Source of the DNA: CAYYHA01 sp964471535
Lineage (GTDB): Bacteria; Myxococcota; Myxococcia; SLRQ01
Direction of reading: 5' to 3'
Length of the DNA: 8,802 bases
Assembly: GCA_964471535.1 (NCBI GenBank)
Contig: CAYYHA010000181.1
Location: 1 to 8,802 of the forward strand
Part shown: one piece after another, positions 1-5,322 of the stretch
Position numbering within the stretch: position 1 is the stretch's first letter
Layout: every line of letters starts with the position of its first letter
Program-made: the position numbers and the translations under genes
The notes under the pieces: generated by a model
Told to the model about the DNA's origin: nothing
What the model saw: the letters and a program-made list of their open reading frames with translations, nothing else
Database searches by the model: none

Positions 1-100
1 TCTCGGTGGGCGTTCCAATCTCCTCGCGGAAGGTGATCTGCAGCCGTCCGCCCACGAGCTCGTGGACGGGCCCCTCGGACCCTTTGTCGTGCCCCGGCAT
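1..100 (-). CDS. Unrecognised protein, N-terminal fragment (3' end outside window)
   Basis: Reading leftward from an ATG at 98-100 the frame stays open to the window edge for 33 codons. It begins MPGHDKGSEGPVHELVGG and continues with a basic/hydrophobic stretch, RLQITFREEIGTPTE. I do not recognise a family from so short a piece. The main support for a real gene is the sigma70-like promoter just upstream (positions 107-135 on the same strand), placed so that transcription would begin at or next to the A of the ATG. There is no Shine-Dalgarno sequence, which fits a leaderless mRNA. The gene is divergent from clpS. The competing plus-strand reading across this stretch has no start signal or recognisable protein. 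Confidence 0.5.
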   Translation of the reverse strand, partial: MPGHDKGSEGPVHELVGGRLQITFREEIGTPTE

Positions 101-106
101 GCGGGC

Positions 107-135
107 ACTCTAGCGACAGGACCGCACCCCACCAA
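107..135 (-). promoter_or_regulatory. Sigma70-like promoter of the leftward gene
   Basis: Read on the minus strand, a -35 hexamer TTGGTG (130-135) is followed after exactly 17 bases by a -10 hexamer TAGAGT (107-112). The expected transcription start, about 7 bases on, falls at the ATG at 100. The geometry is seen directly; promoter function and the leaderless start are inferred. Confidence 0.5.
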
Positions 136-210
136 TCAGGTCGACCCTGTAGAGGATTTTCGGGGCCCGATGGGCCGCTACCCCGCCGGCCAAGATACGG
201 AAGGAATCAC

Positions 211-246
211 GGCCCTGCCGCCGTGTCGGTCGCGGCGGCCGGGGCC
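211..246. repeat. GC-rich imperfect inverted repeat in the clpS divergent region
   Basis: GCCGCCG (217-223) pairs perfectly with CGGCGGC (233-239) across a 9-base loop. Outside a small internal loop, GGCCC (211-215) pairs with GGGCC (242-246), giving 12 base pairs in all. The dyad ends ten bases before the putative clpS -35 box. It could be an operator, or a structure insulating the two divergent promoters. Chance is a real possibility in DNA this GC-rich. Confidence 0.35.
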
Positions 247-255
247 GAGTGTTGG

Positions 256-283
256 TTGTCGGGGGAATCGGCACGGTTAGAAT
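256..283 (+). promoter_or_regulatory. Sigma70-like promoter of clpSA
   Basis: A -10 hexamer TAGAAT (278-283) differs from TATAAT at one base. A plausible -35, TTGTCG (256-261), lies 16 bases upstream. The clpS ATG at 292 is only 8 bases past the -10, so the transcript should start at or within a base or two of the start codon. No Shine-Dalgarno sequence precedes the ATG, which agrees with leaderless translation. Confidence 0.6.
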
Positions 284-291
284 TTGGTTCG

Positions 292-624
292 ATGTCGGAG
301 AAAGATCCCATCACCGGCCGGCCCTACGAAGGAGAGGGCGAGACCGTCCTCGAGCGGGCTCCGAAGACCAAGAAGCCCAAGAAGTACAAGGTCATCTTCC
401 ACAACGACGACTACACGACGATGGAGTTCGTCGTGCACGTGCTCATGAAGTTCTTCCACAAGAGCCGCTCCGAGGCGACCTTCATCATGCTCACCGTGCA
501 CCAGAAGGGTGCCGGGGTGGCGGGGGTGTACCCGAGGGATCAAGCTGAGACGAAGGTGGAGCAGGTGACCCGTTACGCGCGGGAGCACGGCCATCCGTTG
601 ATGCTCTCCATGGAGGAAGCGTGA
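292..624 (+). CDS. clpS: ClpS, N-degron adaptor of the ClpAP protease
   Basis: ClpS is a small cytosolic adaptor that binds proteins with destabilising N-terminal residues (Leu, Phe, Tyr, Trp) and hands them to ClpA. The 110-residue product has the usual make-up: a flexible charged tail (about residues 1-30) and the core from YKVIFHNDDYTTMEFV. N38, D39, D40 and H70 (in LTVHQKG) match E. coli N34, D35, D36 and H66, which hold the substrate alpha-amino group; M66 matches the gatekeeper M62. The C-terminal half keeps ETKV and YAREHGHPL. The ATG at 292 fits both the -10 element and the family length; the upstream extension of the frame is not ClpS-like. The TGA overlaps the GTG of clpA by 4 bases, so the two are translationally coupled. 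Confidence 0.97.
   Translation: MSEKDPITGRPYEGEGETVLERAPKTKKPKKYKVIFHNDDYTTMEFVVHVLMKFFHKSRSEATFIMLTVHQKGAGVAGVYPRDQAETKVEQVTRYAREHGHPLMLSMEEA
612..617 (+). promoter_or_regulatory. Ribosome binding site of clpA
   Basis: GGAGGA lies inside the last codons of clpS, 3 bases before the GTG at 621. It is a near-perfect Shine-Dalgarno match at short spacing. It supports the GTG start and re-initiation by ribosomes finishing clpS. Confidence 0.7.
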
Positions 625-2912
625 AGCTCAAGCCCGAACTCGAGGTGGCCATCCGCCTCGCTCTCGAAGAGGCGGCCAGCCGGGGACACGAGTTCGCCGG
701 TGTGGAGCACCTGCTCTTCGCCCTCTGCCACGACCCCGAGACGCGGGAGACCATCCGGCACTCGGGAGGCGACGTGGAGAAGCTCAAGGCCAAGCTCGAG
801 GCCTTCCTCGACGAGGAGCTCGACCGCCTCCCGCCGGGGCGCACGGTGGAGCCCGCCCCCACGCTGGGCTTCCAGCGGGTGATCCAGCGCGCGGCGCTGC
901 ACTGCCAGAGTTCGGGCAAGGAATCGGTCTCCGGGCCCAACGTCCTCGTTGCGATCTTCGCCGAGTCGGAGAGCTACGCGGTGAGCTTCCTCAACGAGCT
1001 CGGTGTGACCCGCCTCGACGTGGTGAGTTACATCAGCCACGGCGTCTCCAAGGCCGGTGGCGGCGCGATCATCCCCGCCCCGCGGCGGGCCCGCAAGGCC
1101 GAGGCGGACGAAGGACACGGCTTCGAGAGCCGCGAGGGCGAGGTGGAGGGTGCCGAAATCATCGGCGATCCCCTCGAGGCCTTCTGCACCAACCTGAACG
1201 CGCTTGCCGAGGAGGGGCGCATCGATCCCTTGATCGGCCGCGATGCCGAGGTGGAACGTCTCATCCATGTCCTCGCGCGTCGCCGGAAGAACAACCCGCT
1301 CTTGGTCGGTGAGCCGGGGGTGGGCAAGACAGCGATCGTCGAGGGTCTGGCCCGCCGCATCGTCCTCGGCGAGGTGCCGCCTGCGCTCGAGGGGACGACG
1401 ATCTATGCGCTCGACATGGGCACCCTGCTCGCCGGCACCCGCTATCGCGGCGACTTCGAGAACCGCATGAAAGCGGTGATAAAGCGCCTGGAAGACGACG
1501 AGAAGGCGATCCTCTTCATCGACGAGATCCACACCGTGATCGGCGCCGGGTCGGCGAGTGGCTCGGCGATGGATGCGTCCAACCTGCTGAAGCCGGCCCT
1601 CAACAGCGGCCGGCTGCGCACCATCGGGTCGACCACCTACAAAGAGTTTCGCTCGTACTTCGAGAAGGATGCGGCCCTGGCGCGGCGCTTCCAGAAGATC
1701 GAGATCAAGGAACCCTCGGAAGAGGACACGGTGAAGATCCTCGAGGGCCTGAAGAGCCGCTTCGAGGCCTTCCATGGGGTCACCTACACCCACACCGCGC
1801 TCGAGGAGGCGGTGAAGGTGGCGCACCGCTACCTCCACGACCGGCGCCTGCCCGACTCCGCCATCGACCTCATCGACGAGGCGGGCGCGGCGATCAAGCT
1901 GCGCGCGGATCGGACGCAGGTGGGGGTGCGCGAGATCGAGCAGGTGGTCGCCAAGATGGCGCAGATCCCTCCCAAGCGGGTGGAGAAGAGCGACCGCGAG
2001 CGTCTCGCATCGCTGGAGAGCGACCTCAAGAAGAAGGTCTTCGGGCAGGACGAGGCCATCGAGCGGCTGGTGGCCGCGATCAAGCTCTCCCGCGCCGGCC
2101 TGCGGCCGCCCGAGAAGCCCATCGGTTCGTTCCTCTTCACCGGACCGACCGGGGTGGGGAAGACGGAGGTCGCCAAGCAGATCGCCGAGACCTTGGGCAT
2201 CGAGTTCATCCGCTTCGACATGAGCGAGTACATGGAGCGGCACACCGTCTCCCGTCTCATCGGCGCCCCGCCCGGCTACGTAGGCTTCGATCAGGGGGGA
2301 CTTCTGACGGAAGCGGTCAACCGTACGCCGCATGCGGTGGTTCTGCTCGACGAGATCGAGAAGGCGCACCCGGATGTCTTCAACGTGCTCCTACAGGTGA
2401 TGGATCACGGGACGCTCACCGACAACAACGGGCGCAAGGCGGACTTCCGCCACGTGATTCTCATCATGACCTCCAACGTGGGGGCGCGTGAGCTGGCGCG
2501 TTCGCGCATCGGTTTCGGGGACGACGTGAACGTCGGTGCGGACGACAAGGCCTTCGAGAACGCCTTCAGCCCCGAGTTTCGAAACCGCCTCGACGCCCGG
2601 GTTCGCTTCAATCCCCTCGACCCGCGGGTCATGGGGAAGATCGTCGACAAGTTCATCGCCGAGCTCGAAGGACAGCTCGCCGAGCGGAAGGTTCGCATCG
2701 AGCTCACCGAGCCGGCGCGGCGGTGGCTGGCCGAGAAGGGCTACGATCCGAAGATGGGGGCTCGGCCCCTGGCGCGGGTGATCGAGGAGCACGTCAAGAC
2801 GCCCCTCGGCGAGGAGATCCTCTTCGGGAAGCTCACCCGAGGCGGCCGCGTGCGGGTGCTCCTGAACGGCGAAGGAGAGGGCCTGTGCTTCGACTTTCCC
2901 CAGGCGCCCTAG
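621..2912 (+). CDS. clpA: ClpA, ATP-dependent unfoldase subunit of ClpAP
   Basis: ClpA is a hexameric AAA+ unfoldase that threads substrates into ClpP. The product is 763 residues, close to the 758 of E. coli ClpA. Order: double-repeat N-domain that docks ClpS (1 to about 145, opening ELEVAIRLALEEAASRGHEF), an acidic linker, D1 with Walker A GEPGVGKT (230-237) and Walker B FIDE (D301, E302), then D2 with Walker A GPTGVGKT (508-515) and Walker B LLDE (D577, E578). There is no coiled-coil middle domain, which excludes ClpB and ClpC. The ClpP-docking tripeptide is IGF (630-632) where E. coli ClpA has IGL. The start is a GTG overlapping the clpS stop, with GGAGGA before it. Both ATPase sites look intact. 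clpP is not in the window. Confidence 0.97.
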   Translation: MKLKPELEVAIRLALEEAASRGHEFAGVEHLLFALCHDPETRETIRHSGGDVEKLKAKLEAFLDEELDRLPPGRTVEPAPTLGFQRVIQRAALHCQSSGKESVSGPNVLVAIFAESESYAVSFLNELGVTRLDVVSYISHGVSKAGGGAIIPAPRRARKAEADEGHGFESREGEVEGAEIIGDPLEAFCTNLNALAEEGRIDPLIGRDAEVERLIHVLARRRKNNPLLVGEPGVGKTAIVEGLARRIVLGEVPPALEGTTIYALDMGTLLAGTRYRGDFENRMKAVIKRLEDDEKAILFIDEIHTVIGAGSASGSAMDASNLLKPALNSGRLRTIGSTTYKEFRSYFEKDAALARRFQKIEIKEPSEEDTVKILEGLKSRFEAFHGVTYTHTALEEAVKVAHRYLHDRRLPDSAIDLIDEAGAAIKLRADRTQVGVREIEQVVAKMAQIPPKRVEKSDRERLASLESDLKKKVFGQDEAIERLVAAIKLSRAGLRPPEKPIGSFLFTGPTGVGKTEVAKQIAETLGIEFIRFDMSEYMERHTVSRLIGAPPGYVGFDQGGLLTEAVNRTPHAVVLLDEIEKAHPDVFNVLLQVMDHGTLTDNNGRKADFRHVILIMTSNVGARELARSRIGFGDDVNVGADDKAFENAFSPEFRNRLDARVRFNPLDPRVMGKIVDKFIAELEGQLAERKVRIELTEPARRWLAEKGYDPKMGARPLARVIEEHVKTPLGEEILFGKLTRGGRVRVLLNGEGEGLCFDFPQAP

Positions 2913-2916
2913 CGGT

Positions 2917-2936
2917 GGACGGCGCCATCGCCGGCC
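2917..2936 (+). terminator. Weak hairpin after clpA
   Basis: CGGCG (2920-2924) pairs with CGCCG (2929-2933) around a 4-base loop. After one mismatch, two more G-C pairs extend it. It starts 5 bases after the clpA stop but has no T-run. It could slow polymerase or be chance in GC-rich DNA; it also overlaps the place where a -35 box for the next gene would sit. Confidence 0.25.
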
Positions 2937-2941
2937 GCATC

Positions 2942-2956
2942 TGCTAGCCTGGGGAG
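2942..2956 (+). promoter_or_regulatory. Extended -10 element and ribosome binding site of the gene at 2961
   Basis: TGCTAGCCT (2942-2950) reads as an extended -10 (TGn plus TAGCCT, 4 of 6 matches to TATAAT) with no clear -35. GGGGAG (2951-2956) then gives a purine-rich ribosome binding site 4 bases before the ATG at 2961. If this promoter works, the mRNA leader is only a few bases long. Read-through from clpA, 48 bases upstream, is also likely. Confidence 0.4.
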
Positions 2957-2960
2957 AGGG

Positions 2961-3401
2961 ATGAGTCGCTCGGATCCCGAGGCCGCAGCGCGGGTGCGCA
3001 ACCTCGTCGCCCTCGATGCCGAGAACGTGATGCGCCGGTTGCGGGAGCGGCGCGGCGAGATGGTCACCATCTTCTCGCGGCGCCGCGAGCGGGAGGTGCT
3101 CCTCGGCGCCGTGCGCTCCTACTTCGAGGTGGCAGAAGCGGCGCACCTCGTCCACCTCTCCCCAGAGGAGCAGTCGGCCACCAGTGCCTTCTACGAGGCG
3201 CTCGACCGACTGCGCTACTACTTTCGCTACACCGAGGACATGCCGGGCACGGTGGAGCGGGTGATCGAACAGCACTTCGCCGAGCTCCGGGGACACTACG
3301 AGCGGCTGGTGCGCATCCTCGGCGGTCCGGTACCCGCCGATCTCGACGACGTGCCTCCGGCCGAGGTGGTGGAGGTGGAGGTGGTGCGCGGCAGCGGCTG
3401 A
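2961..3401 (+). CDS. Conserved-looking small protein of unknown function behind clpA
   Basis: I do not recognise this 146-residue protein. It has no signal peptide or membrane segment, so it is probably cytosolic. The body (about 5-120) reads as amphipathic helices: a strongly basic section around 24-45 (RRLRERRGEM, then SRRREREV), an aromatic-rich section around 84-92 (LRYYFRYTED), and a long helix containing VIEQHFAELRGHYERLVRIL. The tail (about 122-146) is Pro/Asp/Glu/Val-rich and likely disordered. It lacks cysteines and a visible catalytic motif. The ATG is supported by GGGGAG and a -10-like element. Lying 48 bases after clpA on the same strand, it could be co-transcribed; a link to Clp proteolysis is only a guess from position. 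It ends inside a hairpin facing a convergent gene. Confidence 0.8.
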   Translation: MSRSDPEAAARVRNLVALDAENVMRRLRERRGEMVTIFSRRREREVLLGAVRSYFEVAEAAHLVHLSPEEQSATSAFYEALDRLRYYFRYTEDMPGTVERVIEQHFAELRGHYERLVRILGGPVPADLDDVPPAEVVEVEVVRGSG

Positions 3402-3418
3402 CGGCCGGCATCAGCCGC
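3394..3418. terminator. Bidirectional hairpin between convergent genes, holding both stop codons
   Basis: GCGGCTGA (3394-3401) and TCAGCCGC (3411-3418) form a perfect 8-bp stem with a 9-base loop. The TGA of the plus-strand gene ends the left arm, and the minus-strand stop begins the right arm. There is no T-run on either side, so it is not a classical intrinsic terminator. It could still stop or stabilise both transcripts. Confidence 0.5.
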
Positions 3419-4556
3419 GCCGGAACGGACCGTGGCGCGCCAGCTCGGCCATCTCCGCGCGGACTTCGGCCTCCTCGACGGGCAGGGCCTCCGCCACGGC
3501 GCGGGCGAGGCCGGGGTGGCGAAGCCAGTGGGCGCTGTAGATCTCCCGGGGCAAGAGACCGCGGCGCACCTTGTGGGCCCCCTGCGCCCCCGCCTCGAAG
3601 CGCGTCAGCCCCCGCGCCAGACACCACTCGATGGCCTGGTAGTAGCAGAGCTCGAAGTGGAGACAGTCGTAGTCGCCGAGGCTGCCCCAATAGCGACCGT
3701 AGAGGGCCTCGCCCCGCTCGAAGAAGAGCGCGCCGGCGACCGGCCGGTGGCCCGCGTGGGCGAAGGCGACGCGCACCGCTTCGGCGTCGTGCGTGCGCAG
3801 CCACTCGAAGAAGGCAGGGCGAAGGTACGCCTGCCCCCACTTCCGCGAGGTGGTGCGGCGGTAGAAGCGCCACAGGGCCTTCCACTCGGCCTCGCCCATC
3901 TCCTCGCCCGTCCACATGCGCAGGGAGAGCCCGTGGCTCCGGGCGATGCGCCGCTCCCGGCGCACCGCTTTGCGCGCCGGGGCGCGGAGGGCTCCTAGGA
4001 AGTCGTCGAAGTCGGTCCAGCCGTCCCGGTTCTCCCAGTGGTACTGCGAGGTGATCCGCGCCAGGAAGCCGTGCGCGCCCAGCTCCGACTGCGTCGGCCT
4101 GTCGCAGAAGAGGACGTGGATACTCATGGCGCCGGTCTCGTCGGCGAGCGCCCGCAGCCCTTCGGCGAGGGCGGCGCGTACCTCGGCGGCGGGTGCGGCA
4201 GGGTGGACCAGCAGGCGCCCGCCGGTGGCGGGCGTGAAGGGCACCGCCGAGACCAGCTTCGGGTAGTAGGGGATGCCCGCGCGCTCCGAGGCCGCAGCCC
4301 AGCCCCAGTCGAAGATGTACTCCCCGTAGCTGTGATCCTTCAGGTAGAGGGGCGCCGCGCCGAAGAGCCGGCCGGCCTCGTCGCGGACGAGGAGGTGCAC
4401 CGGTAGCCAGCCCGCCTCGGCCCCCACGCAGCCCGTCTCCTCGAGGCCGAGGAGGAAGGCGTGGCGCGTGAAGGGGTCCGAGGGCGGAACCAGCGCATCG
4501 AAGGCGGCCGCATCCACTCGGGACAGCGATGCGGTGCTCTCCACGGAGAGGGGCAT
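3411..4556 (-). CDS. FemAB-like N-acyltransferase, DUF482 family (GNAT fold)
   Basis: The 381-residue product matches the DUF482/COG3146 predicted N-acyltransferases (Pfam PF04339, listed as peptidoglycan biosynthesis/recognition and related to FemAB). I recognise the signature blocks: GEYIFDWGW near 78-86, YYPKLVSAVPFTPATG near 97-112, the YHWENRDGW...DDFL and RKAVRRERR region, FYRRTTSRKWG with FFEWL, ALYGRYWG...HFELCYYQAIEW, and RFEAGAQGAHKVRRG near 319-333. Members resemble enzymes that move aminoacyl or acyl groups onto amines, but the true substrate is not established. No signal peptide, so cytosolic. The ATG at 4556 gives the usual family length; the open frame upstream lacks family sequence. 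It lies 118 bases downstream of the amidase gene on the same strand and may share its message. Confidence 0.9.
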   Translation of the reverse strand: MPLSVESTASLSRVDAAAFDALVPPSDPFTRHAFLLGLEETGCVGAEAGWLPVHLLVRDEAGRLFGAAPLYLKDHSYGEYIFDWGWAAASERAGIPYYPKLVSAVPFTPATGGRLLVHPAAPAAEVRAALAEGLRALADETGAMSIHVLFCDRPTQSELGAHGFLARITSQYHWENRDGWTDFDDFLGALRAPARKAVRRERRIARSHGLSLRMWTGEEMGEAEWKALWRFYRRTTSRKWGQAYLRPAFFEWLRTHDAEAVRVAFAHAGHRPVAGALFFERGEALYGRYWGSLGDYDCLHFELCYYQAIEWCLARGLTRFEAGAQGAHKVRRGLLPREIYSAHWLRHPGLARAVAEALPVEEAEVRAEMAELARHGPFRRG

Positions 4557-4593
4557 GGGAGAAGAGCTTCGACCCGCTGCCCCGCCGGTGCAA

Positions 4594-4619
4594 CACGGCC
4601 ACGGCACCCCCTGGCCGTG
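4594..4619 (-). repeat. Perfect inverted repeat between amidase and acyltransferase genes
   Basis: CACGGCCA (4594-4601) and TGGCCGTG (4612-4619) form an 8-bp perfect stem with a 10-base C-rich loop. It is 56 bases after the amidase stop and 38 bases before the acyltransferase start. On the minus strand it is followed at once by TTGCAC (4588-4593), a possible -35 box, though the -10 17 bases on (GAAGCT) is poor. It could end or attenuate the amidase message, or act as an operator. Confidence 0.4.
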
Positions 4620-4674
4620 CGACGAGATCCCGGAGACGGCCCGCCCCACCGTCGTCGACGCGGGCACAGCGGCC

Positions 4675-5322
4675 CTAGAGGCGGAGCACCGGCAATGCCT
4701 CTCCTCGGCGTAACAGCTCGCGGCAAGCGGCGCGGAGGCGCGGCAGATCGAGGCCGGCGCCGGGACAGGACTTCTCCGGGTCTGCCGTGCCGCCGGGGAG
4801 TTCCGTATGGCCGGCGATGCGGGGGAGCTTCGCCTCTCCGAAGCGTTCCTCGGGGTCCCATCCGAAGGCCTGGCACACGGCGGCGGTGCCGGACACCAGC
4901 GCCCGCCAATCCTCGGGGGGGATGGGCGCCCGACGGAAGTCACCGGCCACCGCGAGCGCGACGGCCCGCTCGTTCCATGCCTTGGCGTGTGGGGTCACCC
5001 AAGTCAACGGGGCCAGCTGGTAGAGCACGCCCCGGTGGACGTAGAGGGCGTAGGGGGCCGGAGGCGCCCACGCCATCACCACCCGGTAGAACTCGGCCAT
5101 GCCCTCGGGGGTGTCGCTGAAGCGCCGGCCCACGAGTTCGGGCCGCCAAGGCATGCCCTCCGCCTTCACCGCCGTCGGATCCTCGGGGTACACCCACGCT
5201 CCCGATGGCCAACCGAAGCGATGGATGGCGAGGCAGGCGCGCTCCGTGCGGAGGACGGTGCGCGCGCCGACGTCGCGTTCCGGCAGGCGGACTTCGAAGG
5301 CTGGGCCGTCGGATGGAGTCAT
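4675..5322 (-). CDS. N-acetylmuramoyl-L-alanine amidase, Amidase_2/PGRP fold
   Basis: This family cuts the bond between N-acetylmuramic acid and L-alanine in peptidoglycan or its fragments. The 215-residue product carries the zinc ligands H34 (in LAIHRFG), H172 (in GHTELPGG) and C186 (in EKSCPG). K184, two residues before the Cys, and Y91 (PYALYVHRG) line up with T7 lysozyme K128/C130 and Y46, so the active site looks complete. The position occupied by Glu in AmpD-type proteins (IGIEL) reads ALAVAGDF here, as expected for a Tyr/Lys-type enzyme. No signal peptide is visible, so it probably acts in the cytoplasm on recycled muropeptides, unless released by lysis. The ATG at 5322 is the only sensible start; it overlaps by 10 bases the start of the divergent peptidase gene. 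No clear promoter or Shine-Dalgarno sequence is seen. Confidence 0.85.
   Translation of the reverse strand: MTPSDGPAFEVRLPERDVGARTVLRTERACLAIHRFGWPSGAWVYPEDPTAVKAEGMPWRPELVGRRFSDTPEGMAEFYRVVMAWAPPAPYALYVHRGVLYQLAPLTWVTPHAKAWNERAVALAVAGDFRRAPIPPEDWRALVSGTAAVCQAFGWDPEERFGEAKLPRIAGHTELPGGTADPEKSCPGAGLDLPRLRAACRELLRRGEALPVLRL

Noticed and set aside
62..280. Short plus-strand frame in the divergent intergenic region
   Set aside because: It runs through both putative promoters, has no ribosome binding site and encodes Pro/Gly/Arg-rich sequence.
573..2369. 598-codon open frame on the minus strand across clpA
   Set aside because: It is antisense to a full ClpA with every motif intact, is rich in Leu/Arg/Asp/Glu/His repeats and matches no family; a common artefact of GC-rich codon bias.
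3064..4602. 512-codon minus-strand frame overlapping the acyltransferase gene
   Set aside because: Its translation is Pro/Arg/Gly-rich filler, while another minus-strand frame across the same stretch (3411-4556) carries all the DUF482 blocks.
4557..4943. Upstream extension of the acyltransferase frame into the amidase gene
   Set aside because: The extra N-terminal sequence is not family-like and overlaps amidase codons; the ATG at 4556 gives the expected length.
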